Shown here one piece after another: positions 23,728 through 36,052 of a stretch of 64,000 nt of DNA. The stretch is from positions 12,879,784 to 12,943,783 of the forward strand of contig OX421506.1 of assembly GCA_949126835.1 (NCBI GenBank), read 5' to 3'. Source of the stretch: Anisus vortex. Lineage: Eukaryota > Mollusca > Gastropoda > Planorbidae. Within the stretch, counting starts at the first letter, position 1. Each line of letters opens with the position of its first letter. A program made the position numbers and the translations under genes. The notes beneath the pieces are model-generated. The model worked only from the letters and a program-made list of their open reading frames with translations. It ran no database searches and was not told where the DNA came from.

Positions 23728-24480
23728 TGGGGAGGTATGGGTGTATGAGGCAGAAAGAGAGAGAGAGAGAGAAATCGAGAATCTGGTAAAGGAAGAATAG
23801 AATAAAATATTTTGGTTTCTTAATTTGAATATTTGAATAAAATCTGCACATTTTCCGAGATACGAACAGAACAAGATATTCCATAGATCTAGCGGATTTT
23901 GAAAAAATCAAACGGGAAAAAAAGGGACACGTGTAAAGAAAACGAGAAAATGTGAAGCAAGAAATACGAGATAGGAAGCACATCTATAAATACGATGAGA
24001 TACATTTAGTATGACACTTATATTCGCGAATTTATGCATTTATACATTGCAGTAAGCACTATAATAAGATGGACGGCTTGCTTTGATATGTCTGCTATTT
24101 GATAACTTGAAACACTTAGTTTCGGAATTTCCGATCGCGGTTTAGTCATTCGCTATGATTTTCTAAAATAGAAAATTAAGATTAAAATCGAAAGTTGTAT
24201 ACAGCGGAAACCTTTAATGCAATCTTAAGAGCGTAGAAGTCATTTTTTGCGCACGGAAAAAAAAGAACATAATAAGCTCTGAAAATAGAGCAAGCGGTCC
24301 ATCTTATTATAGTCTTTGATTATAGGTAGTCTTGTCTGTTTTGAAATAGAGTGACGCCTACAAAAGGCGCGTGCATTTATAGATAACGAATGCTTTAGAA
24401 ATTCTTAAGCGAAGTTGCCAACCTTTGAAGCATGCAAATTAAGAATGCTACAAAATGTATTTACGGCTAGAGATTTGTCG
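21860..24480. other. No gene recognised
   Basis: AT-rich intron sequence. A G-rich part at 23340-23530 and TATATA/GAGAGA microsatellites at 23690-23775 produce long minus-strand ORFs of low complexity. I see no supportable gene. Confidence 0.6.
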
Positions 24481-24519
24481 TGCTTTTATTCTTTAGCCCA
24501 CAATATAGTAACCCAATTC

Positions 24520-24965
24520 TAACTCTAATGGATCTCCACTGGCTCCCGGTGATAATGCGAATAAAAAACAAAATTATGTTCTATGCTTACGGATGTATGA
24601 ATGGCACTGCTCCATCGAAACTTTGAGAACTTGTACCAAAGCAGGAGCCATCAAGGGAACTGCGCTCTTCATCACAGTCACTCCAGTGTGGCTGGGCACA
24701 GAAAGAAGTACCTAGGAGTGTGTTCATTTGAATATGTGGCGCCTTCTTTATGCAACAACTTACCCCAGACACTTGGAGAATCAGATACTAAAGTCTTTTA
24801 AAAAGAGCTTAACATTTCTCTTTGGCTAGATGCTGTGTGCCTTACAGACTAATACAACTGCCACTGCAATTCACACCAAGAGCCCATTGAGCATGTTAAC
24901 TTTAATAGCATGGATAGAAGCGTTATACAAATTACCACTATTATTATAATTATTATTACAATCAA
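24520..24965 (+). pseudogene. Decayed LINE reverse-transcriptase 3' end
   Basis: The frame around 24525 reads MDLHWLPVIMRIKNKIMFYA and then contains stops and shifts. LHWLPV..RI..K is the typical C-terminal RT segment of CR1/L2-like LINEs. It ends TTAATAGCATGGATAGAAGC GTTATACAA and an ATTATT-rich tail at 24935-24962. The tail is shared with 52150-52207. Confidence 0.75.
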
Positions 24966-25605
24966 GTTTTAGGTTAAACTATATATGTAGGGCCTACTAT
25001 TAGAAATCAATCAATGACATCGTAATGAACTCCACAATTTTTATAAAAGGGCATAGGGCATAGGTCATGATAATTATTCCAACAAAATATATTTTCATAA
25101 TATCATAGAATCACTCTGCCTGTTAAATTTGTTTATTTTTTAAATAATAAAAGTATGCTCATTATATACAAAAATGTACAAACTGTAAAGGCTATATAAG
25201 AATTGGAATGTGACGCTGTAAAATAATTTTGAAGATATCTTCCTTCGCAATGCATGCAGTCTAATCTGTTGAAAGGGCGGCTTTCGGAAAAAAACACGAA
25301 AATATATATCGCTGCGAAGGTTTGGTTGTTTTGTTTACTTTGTGGTTGTATTCTATATCACTGTTAGTTTATTTTATTTACTATAGTTGATCTCTTACAT
25401 AACTGTTGTAAAGGACTCAACTAGAAATATAGTAATACGGATAACGACATGGACTGAAAGTGACATCTGAAAAATTAGCTTCTAAATCTGAGCGTCTTCT
25501 CTCATCTCGTCGTATCTCGTCTACAACTACAACCACTTCCAATCTGTTGACCACAATGTGATCCTCATGTAGGATCACCCCGCCCATTTGCAGAGACTGT
25601 GGACA

Positions 25606-26105
25606 GACATGTCACACTATGCCTGTGGCTAAGAGACTGTGGACATGTCACACTATGCCTGTGGTTAAGAGACTGCGGACATGTCACACTATGCCTGTTG
25701 CTAAGAGACTGTGGACATGTCATACTATGCCTGTAGCTAAGAGACTGTGGACATGTCATACTATGCCTGTGGCTAAGAGACTGCGGACATGTCACACTAT
25801 GCCTGTGGCTAAGAGATTGCGGACATGTCACACTATGCCTGTGGCTAAGAGACTGCGGACATGTCACACTATGCCTGTGGCTAAGAGACTGCGGACATGT
25901 CACACTATGCCTGTCTCTAAGAGACTGCGGACATGTCACACTATGCCTGTGGCTAAGAGACTGCGGACATGTCACACTATGCCTGTGGCTAAGAGACTGC
26001 GGACATGTCACACTATGCCTGTCTCTAAGAGACTGCGAACATGTCACACTATGCCTGTGGCTAAGAGACTGCGGACATGTCACACTATGGCCTGTGGCTA
26101 AGAGA
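25606..26105 (+). repeat. 36-bp minisatellite, about 13-14 copies
   Basis: Unit: GAGACTGCGGACATGTCACA then CTATGCCTGTGGCTAA. Differences among copies are few (GTGG/GCGG, GGCTAA/TCTCTAA). Both strands are open across it because the unit is a multiple of three without stops; this is not evidence of protein. Each unit contains the palindrome ACATGT. Confidence 0.95.
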
Positions 26106-27059
26106 TCATGTGTGTAATAAATGATCTAATCTATTTCTACCTTTCACTTGATGACTTTTCTTCCTTTGAAACTGAAATTCCCCACTGACCTATGTAACTA
26201 AAAAGAAACCACATTTATTTTTCTTTCATGCAACGTGCAGCGCACGAGGGTCGACCGTTACGTCATCGACCACTTTGTCGAACACAGCGAGGTATGGCGC
26301 CACAGATCACACTCTGCACTAGACTATATATACATATATATATATTTCTATAGATATCTTTCTTAAATATTCTTAAACGTAGATCATTCAATGTTTTGTT
26401 ATAATAATTTTTTTTTGGTTGTTCCGCTTCACTAAAAAAAAAAGCATTTAGCATCATATATGTTAGTTATATTAGTTGCTGTTTTTTTTTTGTTCTTTTT
26501 ACAGCATAACCAGAAATTTATTCACAGCGCTGCATTACACCTGATAACAGCATTGCATCTAAATATATTACATATATACTTTATATTTGTATAAGTTGGT
26601 GTTAGATAACTAACATTTTAGAATCGATGTTTAATGTCCACACAATTATAACTTTTATGCTTTATGCATCATCACATAGATTGAGAAGCACATAGTATCC
26701 GATTACTTGTTCAAATTTTATATCTTTTTGTTACCGTATTCCATTTCTTTTTATGTTATGCTTGTTTTTTTAAAGGTGAAACTCTATGAAGGATAGACCT
26801 CGTATTATTATGCCAGAAATTACAGACTTGTAGAAACATATGTCTGGGTCGATTCTCTGAAGATACATTCTTTTTAAAACGTTAAATCAACACATGTGGG
26901 ATGAAAGAGTTATACAATAAAACGAATAAAATGAATAAGTTAAATGCTAAAAAATCACATATCCTACTGTTGGGGGTTATGAGGATGTGGGAATATTTTC
27001 TCTTCTGCTTTCTTTTCTTAATTCTGTGTTCAAAGAGTATTTTCGTTTATGGGTTTGAT

Positions 27060-27530
27060 TCTAGCTCTGTGGGCTGGAGATTATTTTCTTATTTAGATTT
27101 GAGTCTAGTTCTGTGGGTTGGAGATTATTTTGTTATTTAGATTTGAGTCTAGTTCTGGGGTTGGAGATTAATTTGTTATTTAGATTTGAGTCTAGTTCTG
27201 GGGTTGGAGATTAATTTGTTATTTAGATTTGAGTCTAGTTCTGTGGGTTGGAGATTATTTTCTTCTTTAGATTTTATTCTGTTCTGTGGGTTGGAGATTA
27301 TTCTTTAAATTTAATTCTAGTTCTGGGGTTGGAGATTTTTTTCTTATTTAGATTTGATTTCGTTCTATGTGGTAGGAGATTATTTTCTTCTTTAGATCTG
27401 ATGCTAATTTTGGGGTTAGAGATTTTTTTCTCTTTTGGATTAGATTCTAGTGTTGAGGCACGAGAATATTTTTTCTCTCATAGGTTCCAATGTAGTTCTG
27501 TGATCAGAGAGTATTTTCTCTTCTAGTTCC
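27060..27530 (+). repeat. Diverged 44-bp minisatellite, about ten copies
   Basis: The unit resembles TCTAGTTCTGTGGGTTGGAG followed by ATTATTTTCTTATTTAGATTTGAG. Copies diverge progressively towards the right end. Confidence 0.9.
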
Positions 27531-28289
27531 ACTCTTGTACTGTGGTACTGCACCATTTCTTTTTTTATTAAGCTGGAAAGAAGTTACATTGGGAATGTAA
27601 TACTATGTTAAGATAGTCTTACAGTCTTACCCGAGAAATCACTTTCCAAGATTAATGCTGGGATCAAACTAAGAAGTGAAACAAACTCTATAACCTAGAC
27701 CTAGTACTAGATGGGAACCTATAGAGAGAGTAGCAAGGGAAATAACACATCAGATGACTTTAACAATAGCAACAACAACAACATCAAAAACGAAGTACCT
27801 CTTTTTATAAAATGAAAAAGGGACATAATTCACTAGTCTACCATAGCGTTATCGAAATAAGTGTAATTGGATTAACAGTTATGCCCCCTATGACATCTAT
27901 ATCATACATAACAAGGAAATTGTAGCGTTCAAGATTTCATCATTATGAACTAATGCAAAATTAATCATTGGTTGAATTTTCGTTTTCGATAATTATTTCA
28001 CAATATTTTCAAAAAGCTAATGTCCACCTAACGTTTTTTTTAATTTATTTGTTTACATAAATAGCATAATAAAACTATTCATTCAAGATTTTTTTTTTAA
28101 ATTATGAAATTACCTCTTTTTAACATTACAATAGTACTTTTAAAATTCAGAAGTAGAAAAAACTATACTATAGATATTAAGGTAATTTTGTTGCTTTGGT
28201 AGTCTTCACAATATTGCAAATGGCAGTGATAAAGTTGGGTGCAGAACTGCTCCACTACTCACTGCTTCCGACAGATAAACATATCATAA

Positions 28290-28505
28290 ATGCATAACAT
28301 AAATGCCTATAAGTACTCTTTCTTCCCCAGTGGCATCCAGGCATGGAATGGGTTGCCTGAACAAACCAGGAAAATCTGTAACTTTACATCATTTAAAACA
28401 CTAATCAAAAATGCAAGACTAAACTCAGACCAAAGGATGAGCGTAGGACGCAGTAATCTTCTTTATATGATGAGCGTCTTGTAATATATACGATAGGATA
28501 TGGTT
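28290..28505 (+). pseudogene. LINE reverse-transcriptase C-terminal fragment and 3' end
   Basis: A 64-residue open stretch includes YKYSFFPSGIQAWNGLPEQT and FTSFKTLIKNARL. The pattern SFFP..I..WN.LP...SFK is the usual C-terminus of many non-LTR retrotransposon RTs. The fragment ends ATGAGCGTCTTGTAATATAT then ACGATAGGATA, the shared 3' end of this family. No RT core upstream, so it is a truncated copy. Confidence 0.8.
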
Positions 28506-28509
28506 AAAC

Positions 28510-31500
28510 ATTTAACTTCTGCATGTTGGCATTCAACTTACCTCTAGCCATACTCCTCTTTGTGGGGGCCCTAATGTTGATAGTGAGAACACAACTGCAG
28601 GATGTATAGCCGACGTTTTCTGAGCATACTCGGTACACCATTATATTTAGAATATCCGTGACTTTTTAAATCTATACTAAAACTAAACATCATTCTTGGG
28701 TTGTAACGTTTTTCCTACTCCGATTAAGCTTCGGAATATAGACGTTTAAACCGATTAAACAAGAAATATTAAAAAATGATAGGTCAAGTCTACTTTGTGT
28801 AAATATGCAATGTCAAATCTACTTTGGGGGATTATGTGATGTCTTATCTACAGTGAGAGAATATTATGGGTTGCGGTGTTTTGTTTGTTAGGTAAGCTAA
28901 AAAAATGGAACATTTTCTAGTTATATTACTGGGTATCATTCTCTTGCGTCATTCACACACCGAATTACGACACTTTTTATAAAAACCCATCCCATTGAGT
29001 TGGTGGGAAGGTTTGTAAGTTTTTCATTGTGTATTATGGAGCGGAGGTCATACAACCAAAACGTAATCCTGGGGCCCTGGTACTTTCTGTATGTTGCAAC
29101 GACCACTAAAAAAAAATATACCGTTGGGCTATGTGTATTGTATTCGCGAATAATTTTTCCCTCTTTTCATTTCTTGTGTTCTCTGTCACAATGGGGTGGG
29201 AAGGGGTGAGAGAGCGGAGGTTCCGGAAATTCATTCATTGCAAATTGCGAAACAATAATTTTTTTTCCGGGACGCTTGAAACGGGTAGGAGGTGGGTTGG
29301 GGGGCAGCATTTTTTTTCTGAGCAGTAGAAACAATATCGTAAAAAAAAATATTTATTCTTGAACATTGTGACCTTCTAGTAGTCTAGAACCAGACCACGC
29401 TATACAATTCCTTGTGATAGTGATTTCTTTGATGAATCAGGCATTGGTTATATCATTTTAAGGGGAGGTGTCGTAACATATGGAACGTCAAAAGTCGCGC
29501 CACGGTCAGAAAATCATCTCCTACTCCATAGCTTTGGGTGGACAAAAGCCTTTACTTCTCCAAACGAGACCTTGCCCTTTTTTAGTATTCGCTCATAGCT
29601 TTTTAAGTGCGAACCTTTGATTTAATCGCAATAAAATAGAATAATATCTAATCGATACTCAGCTGAAAAGAAATTGTCGACTATCGAAATAACCGAAATA
29701 ATTTATTTGTAATATAAATATAAATCTTAAAATTGAAATGCTTAAAAAAATAATTTTGAAACATATTAAAATTCTAAGCGTGTTCAAAATGGTAAACGCG
29801 GTTTCGCTGGCGATAGGGACGGTATTGGTTTGACAGGTATTTTTTTTTTGCCTCTAAAATATTGTTTCACTAATACTAGCACAATATACTATGCCTCTAC
29901 ATTGCTATTTCAGTGACGACTCCAGAAAGCATAGAGCTTTGCTTCCCCGGTAAAATACTTTATAAAAATACACATATACAATATATAGGATGTATAGGGC
30001 CTATAATATGTTTTTAACACATAGCAATTTTTTTCGCTTTTCGCATACACCTCATTAACCCCCATAGTCTAGAATAGATTGCTTGGTTGCTTTTAGCTGT
30101 TTATTTTTTGTTATAAACAATCAAAACTTAGCGAAAATTGGGAGTTTTTAATTTATTTGTTGTTTCGAGTGAGTTAAACGGAATTCACTACAAAACAAAT
30201 AAAACATTGTTATCACGCATTACGGTATATCTAGTATATAGATCCACTAATATATACACATTATATATATATATATTAAAGATCTATATATAATTGCTTG
30301 TTACTGATATGAAACACTCTGCCATAATATGAACACAAGGGCAGAAAAGAGAAGATTGATAAGTGTTCGAAATTTAACAGAAATACTGCGCTACTAAGAA
30401 CACGTTCTGGTGTCTCTTTATTTTATTCCAGTTCCAACACGCGTGTTAGAAATTCTCATAAAGAGCACTTCCTGTTTGATTAAAATGAATGCTTTTCATT
30501 ACAGATTACAGTAAATAGATCTATAAGAAACTATGGGGAAAAAACAAGCTTTAGTTAAAAACAATAACAACAACTTGTGTTAAAAGTTTTTTACCAAGTC
30601 TTCTAATTTTCGTTATTATAATTTGACATTTTTAATTTCCGTCGGAATCAAGTAACGCTTGTTATGATATCCACTAATTATATTACGACAGTTGAGCTAC
30701 AGCTAAAATGGTATGCATTAAACGCTGTAATAGCTTACAAGACGAATATTGGCGTAGCATAATATGTCGGTCTATAGTGCTTGAATTAAGCAGGCTTCAC
30801 TTTGGCTTCGCTTGACCACTATGGCCCACCACCTCACGGCTTGCACATTGTACATCTCTTTATCAAGGTGCACATTACTGTGGGCTTTGTACGGGGCAGC
30901 GTTTATTGAAGGCGGTCTAGCGCCTTGGCTTTAACATGCACAGTATAATTTCAATAATAAAATCATATTTAATATTGGTTTTCACCTCATGAAAGAATTC
31001 ATAGTTAATTTCGCTGAAACGTTAAAAATGCACTGAACTATAATATTTTTTAATATTCTTTTTTGAAGCAATGACGCCCTGAAATAGTGTTATAAGTGTC
31101 AAACATTAATGCACTTACATATGTCCATATTCTTTTATTCAAGTCTAATGAAGCAATTGATACCATTCTGTCAGGTTTAGCTTAATGTCTTAAATACATT
31201 TAATCTTACATTATTTGCATTATAATAACGAATTGAAAATGTCAAGATTTCCCTATGCTTCACATAATCATCTTTGTTTTCTACTCTCTCTCTCTCTCGT
31301 CTTTCGGCAGCACTATCTCTGTTTTACACCCTTCGCTCTCCCTATCTCATTCTCTCTCTCTCTCTCTCTCTGTATGCTTCTCTATTTCTGAGCAAAGGAG
31401 GCCAATAAATATCTCCAATGAATTGAGGTATAACAACTATATCCTCATGAAAGACCTGCTAACGTCTTGCGTACTCATTTTAGCATCGAACTCCTTGAAA

Positions 31501-32030
31501 GAATTTGTGGCTATATTGGCTTTGACCAAAACGAAATGAGAAGCTACAATTGATCCAGCAGATCTTAGCTGTTATATCCACACTACATATGTTTATGTTA
31601 CTAATTCTAACCACACTTGCCATAATAACTGCATCCATATTTAGATTAGTATTTCTTCTATTATTTTTAGGTATATTTTTATTTTTTTTACTAACCACAT
31701 TAACTAGTTTCTTTTAACTTTAGACTAATGTTAATAATAGCACGCAATAGAGATTTCTTAACACTAGATTTATTAAATTGTTTATTTTTTTATTATTTTT
31801 GTTTATTTTTGCAAGCCATTATACTATAGTTAGTTATTGCTTAGTGCCTGTAATGTGTGAATCTTGGTTTGTTTTCTATAATATAACTAACATACAATTG
31901 GTTTGGTATTACGATCTTGGTAAAAGGCAACAAAAAGAGGCAGAAGAATGAAAACAAATAGTTTATTTTTATAGAAAGTTTACATTTAAAGATGTGTGTG
32001 TTTGACAAAACAACCATTTGTTACGTGTAA
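28510..32030. other. No gene recognised
   Basis: AT-rich intron without strong repeats, apart from a CT run at 31285-31370 and TATATA at 30265-30275. A GC-richer block at 30780-30940 (CACCTCACGGCTTGCACATT) is unassigned. Confidence 0.6.
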
Positions 32031-32034
32031 TGAT

Positions 32035-32330
32035 CTGTAGGGTTAAACATATATAATAAGGTTTGAAAAATGTCTAGAGTTACAAAAATGTAGGTTTTAA
32101 AATGTCTAGGTTGACAATTGTGTAAGTTTAATAACTGTTTAGGTTCACAAATGTGTAGGTTTAAGAAATGTTTAGGTTTACAAATGTCTTGGTTTAAGAG
32201 AGGTCTAGATTAACAAATGTGTAGGTTTTAAAATGTCTAGGTTTACAAACGTGTAGGCTAGTTTATCAAATGTATACGTTTAAAAGTATGCAGGTTTACA
32301 TATTTTCAACATTACAAATTATGCAGATCT
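32035..32330 (+). repeat. Degenerate repeats, about 30 bp
   Basis: Recurring phrases AATGTCTAGGTTTACAAATG and TGTAGGTTTAAAAATGT, with substitutions and length changes. Confidence 0.8.
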
Positions 32331-32829
32331 TAAGATATAATATAGGCTAAGTTTACAGATGTGTAGATGTTGATATGTGTATGCTAAGAAGACATTGACT
32401 ACGTCTGAGATTGTAATCAGACGCACTTGATTTCCTATTATTCTCATTCCGTTACATGTCTAGATCCACTACCTATAAATAGCGCTCCAGTCCAACACTC
32501 TCAATGGAAATATATGCCAGTCCATACGCCTCTGTTCTTCGGACATATTATTGTTATCACCAACCTAGACCAAGGGCAAGAACATTATCAGACGACATTG
32601 ATTTTAGCTTCACGGGGCTTCTGATAACATTAGATATATAAAGCCATGATAAATGTTAAATAACATTCCCCCACCCACCCACCCCCATATAACTATAACA
32701 TCAAAAACTAGTTATTTTATTTCGTTTTTTTTTTTAACTTCCGAACCTCTCGTTTTCAACGGAACTGAAACATTATGTGAGTCTGAGAGTTTCTCGGGCA
32801 TTTAAAGTTTAAACAAAAAAACAACAACA

Positions 32830-33385
32830 TTAGAATTTATACTTTCTGAAATATATAGAATAGTGTATAGATTAGTGTATAGAATAGATGACAGAAAAAA
32901 AGGTATAGAATAGTTGATAGAATAAAATATAGGGGTCGGCAACCTACGACACGCTAGCCCCATTTGACACGCAGAGTGATTTTCTATGGCACGCGGAAGA
33001 CTCCCAGATTCAAGTCTCTTCTCTATAAGAAATTGATTTGCTAGAGCACGAGGAATTGTAGGCTGTTGGCACGTTGAATGAATTAGAAATCCTACTTTTT
33101 GCACACTACTATTATCGAAAGATTGGTGACCTCTGGAATAGTGCATAGAACATGTATAGAATATGTATATAATACTTTATTATAGAATAGTTTTAAGGGA
33201 TAGTGAATGAAATAGGGTATAGAAAAGTTTATAGAATAGTTTATATAACAAAGAAGAGAATAGTGTATAGGATGGTGTAAAGAATGCAGGGTTCAATAGT
33301 GTAGGACTATAGATAAGTGTAAGAATAATGTATATAATTTTGTAAAAAAGTATTATATAGAATAGTGTATAATATAGAATAGTGC
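32830..33385 (+). repeat. Degenerate ATAGAATAGTGTAT array split by a MITE
   Basis: Repeats of TATAGAATAGTGTATAGA type occupy 32840-32930 and resume at 33135-33385. The hAT-type MITE at 32931-33134 lies between, so it most likely inserted into the array. Confidence 0.85.
32931..33134 (-). mobile_element. hAT-type MITE inside a tandem array
   Basis: Starts AGGGGTCGGCAACCTACGAC and ends GATTGGTGACCTCTG. Contains TTTGACACGCAGAGTGATTT and TGGCACGTTGAATGAATTAG, matching 6598-6802 in reverse. A clean target duplication is not evident. Confidence 0.85.
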
Positions 33386-33959
33386 AATGATCTTGACATA
33401 TTTTTTGTTTCGCTAACTTGGGTAAAATAACGCTCACTACACTATTAATACTCGTCTTCACTAAAACAGTTAGGCCTACTGGCAGTTTCGGTAAAATGTT
33501 AAATTGTCATTTCTTTTAAGTTATTGTCTGGAAACTCACTCAGCACAGTGCTTTTGAATTGTTAGCTAATGACTAGAGTCTAGATGTCAGTCTTCTCTTA
33601 AAAGAGCCAGCGTCTGGCAATCTGTTCAGGGAATCCGCCCAAGGAGTCTGTCTTAGGAGGAGTCTGTATACAGGGTCTGTCTGAGGAATCTGGCATGGGA
33701 CTTTGGGGGATGGTGTGGGGGGACTTGTGGGGAATCGTCTGGGGCGTAGCCTACACATTGTTAGTCTGTCTGCGGAAAATATCCGGGAAATCGCCTGTGG
33801 GTGTAAGGTCTGATGACACTACCTGGGATATCTGCCTAGGCAGTTTGTATTTGATGCGATGACGTTAAAACGACCAATTGGTCAACTTATGATGCCATTT
33901 GATGGTTAGGCCTACATAAATAATATTTTCTTCTTTCATTTTGTCCGGCCAACTTCAAG

Positions 33960-34142
33960 GCGGTTATGCGAGGAGGACGACGAGCTCAGCGAAGTGGAAC
34001 CGGATGCCGTCCCGACCGAGGTAAGGGACTGGTTGGCCTTGACCTTCACCAGGTCCATGTCCAACATGAAGCGTCGGGGCGAAGACAAGCCTCGGTTCAG
34101 GAGCGTCGCCCACGCTATCAGGGCCGGAATAATGGTAGACAG
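33960..34142 (+). CDS. PDE1: PDE1 exon 2: autoinhibitory / second calmodulin-binding region
   Basis: Residues 38 (completed) to 98, with two bases of Arg99. It contains the acidic stretch EEDDELSEVEPD, then VPTEVRDWLALTFTRSMS and KPRFRSVAHAIRAGIMVDR. In PDE1 this part holds the inhibitory segment and a second calmodulin-binding region before the catalytic domain. The acceptor is ttcaag (ag at 33958-33959); the donor is CAG|gtaagc. Its GC content is clearly higher than the flanking intron, as expected for coding sequence. Confidence 0.95.
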
Positions 34143-34680
34143 GTAAGCAGATAACCTTTGAAATAATCGTATAGCTATTATTATTGTTGGCCTTTGGGGC
34201 CTATATACCTAGCCTACATTAAACATCCAAGTGAAATAAACAGGAGCGGCCATTAGGCTATATATAAGTCTATGTATTTAGGGTTTGGCCAAGGACTACT
34301 GAAGTCTACTGGTTTTGCCTATTTCTTTTGCCCAGTAAATGATAACACAGTAATGAAGCCTAATGTAGGCCTGTACTGAGTTTGTATTAGAAATATAAGG
34401 AAAATCATACAAATATAGATCAATTCACTAAAGTACTTAGAATTTTAACTGATAATAAGTAAGCTTTATTTTAGTTAAGATAGAGGCCTAGTTCATTCCC
34501 AATTTGTTTGTTTTTCGTTTTATGTAGCCTATTTGTGTGTGTGTGTGGGGGGGGGGGCTATGTGTGTTTTATTTTACAAAATATATGTTTGAAATCCCTA
34601 TAGATCTAAGCCATCTCATCAAACGTTAATGAGAAACTAAACTTTGTTCTTGTTTTCTATTTCGTTTCGCCTATCCACAG

Positions 34681-34747
34681 AATATACAGAAGAATGTCCA
34701 GCTCAGTGGGTCTTCACGTTCCCCCTCACGTTTTAATGTTACTGAAG
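34681..34747 (+). CDS. PDE1: PDE1 exon 3
   Basis: Residues 99 (completed) to 121, IYRRMSSSVGLHVPPHVLML then LK. It corresponds to the linker that leads into the catalytic domain of PDE1. The acceptor is tatccacag; the donor AAG|gtaagt at 34748 leaves phase 0. At 67 bp it is the shortest exon and was found only by continuity of the PDE1 alignment. Confidence 0.93.
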
Positions 34748-35289
34748 GTAAGTGGCGGGAAAAATTTTGTTTCTAATCTATTGAGCTATAGAAATAAAGG
34801 CTAGAGATCCTCTTCAATAAATATGTTTGTACCCATTGTTGCTAGCGGAAGCTACTTGATCATATAAGATTCACTTATGCATAAAATTTGTGATATAGGC
34901 CTAATCTAGTTACCACCTATACTATAGGGCCCTATTTAATAAGAACAAACCTAAATGATATATTATTATAAGGAAGTTTTAGTCAATTGAAATGTATTTA
35001 CAGGTCAGTGTTTAGGAAATTTTATTTTAAAATATGCTTTTTTGCATCAAGAATATTTTGTTCCGAGTCATTCTTTTATAGATCAGTGTTCCCATTAAAC
35101 TGAGATCCTAAGGCCCAGATATAGCTCAGTGCTTACTTGGGAGCTATCATTTCCTTCTAACATTTTATTTTTGCGCTGCTATTGTTTCGTAAAGATTATT
35201 AAAAAAAACTATAAGTTGCCAGGTGGGATTAGCCTGATCTTGGTGAATTGCATGTACGGTCTGTTTAATGAATAACATTCATTAAATCC

Positions 35290-35425
35290 TACTACAGACG
35301 TTCTTTCTATATAGAAGATTATAACGACTTTGGACCAAAACTCTTACAAGGCGGCAGGGCTAGAACCGGGATATATTGGTCGTGTTATGTTTATGTTGAC
35401 TGGCCTTCTTGTCAAACGATCCAAC
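35290..35425 (-). mobile_element. SINE family B copy with LINE-like 3' end
   Basis: Reverse orientation within PDE1 intron 3. GGACCAAAACTCTTACAAGG then CGGCAGGGCTAGAACCGG are the reverse of the family B body and B box. ACAGACGTTCTTTCTATATA then GAAGATT (35295-35321) is the reverse of the GAACGTCTG end. Confidence 0.7.
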
Positions 35426-35712
35426 AATTTAAATCATAGGTGTGACGGTTGATAGAAGTGGGCATGTAGGCCTACAGAATACCCACCTATCATTTACTAC
35501 CACTAACCTGTTTAAAAACTATAGATCTATTTAGCATTTCGTAAGTAAATGGTGTGCTATAAACACAGGCTAGATCATTTTAACATGTGTTTGATTCATA
35601 GGCTACACCAAATTTTTTTTTAAAGGAATATTTTTAAAGTTATTCATTTCGTAGGTGGATTTGTGAATATGTACCTTAATCTCATTCATTTTTTATCCGT
35701 GACAATGTAAAG

Positions 35713-35841
35713 AACCTAGACGACTGGTCGTTCAATGTTTTTGCTGTAAATGATGCAGCAGACGGACACAGCCTCAAGTTTGTTGGCTATGAACTTCTGC
35801 AAAAATATGACCTCATTACCAAATTCAAAATCAACACACAG
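35713..35841 (+). CDS. PDE1: PDE1 exon 4: start of catalytic domain
   Basis: Residues 122-164. The peptide begins NLDDWSFNVFAVNDAADGHS and ends YELLQKYDLITKFKINTQ. The W-S-F-x-V-F pattern and YELL..YDLI..FKI are typical of the first helices of the PDE1 catalytic domain. Acceptor gtaaag (ag 35711-35712); the polypyrimidine tract is weak but T-rich upstream. Donor CAG|gtatgt. Both ends are phase 0. Confidence 0.94.
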
Positions 35842-36052
35842 GTATGTGAGAAAAGCGCGTTTACCGTGTAAAGTTTTTAAACAAATAATTATTATAGAAC
35901 AAAAAATAACATAAAGAACGCTTAATTAAGTGTAGATCTATTACACTTTTGTAATAAATTATTCGAAATTTAAAAAAAAATCAAATCTTTTTAGCTTACA
36001 TTTTTTAAAGTTATTTGGCATGAAATGATCCTCTATTGTTTTTAATTTTCAG

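Larger units (their letters stand above)
2408..33959 (+). other. PDE1 intron 1 (31.5 kb), repeat-rich
   Basis: No other protein gene is recognised on either strand. The ORFs here are short or are made of repeats. Contents are listed separately: SINEs, hAT-type MITEs, LINE fragments, GATA and CT microsatellites and several minisatellites. Stretches without anything I can name include about 3450-5580, 7340-8450, 11060-12300, 14300-15050, 21860-24480, 25000-25600, 26110-27050 and 28510-32030. Confidence 0.85.

Noticed and set aside
22997..23983. Overlapping minus-strand ORFs up to 193 residues
   Set aside because: Low-complexity translation of GA- and G-rich sequence and TATATA runs, in several frames at once; no conserved motif.
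25565..26101. ORFs of 160-172 residues on both strands
   Set aside because: Product of the 36-bp array, open on both strands at once; no signal for a gene.
25606..26105. CRISPR-like array (36-bp period)
   Set aside because: The repeats are contiguous without unique spacers, and the DNA is eukaryotic.
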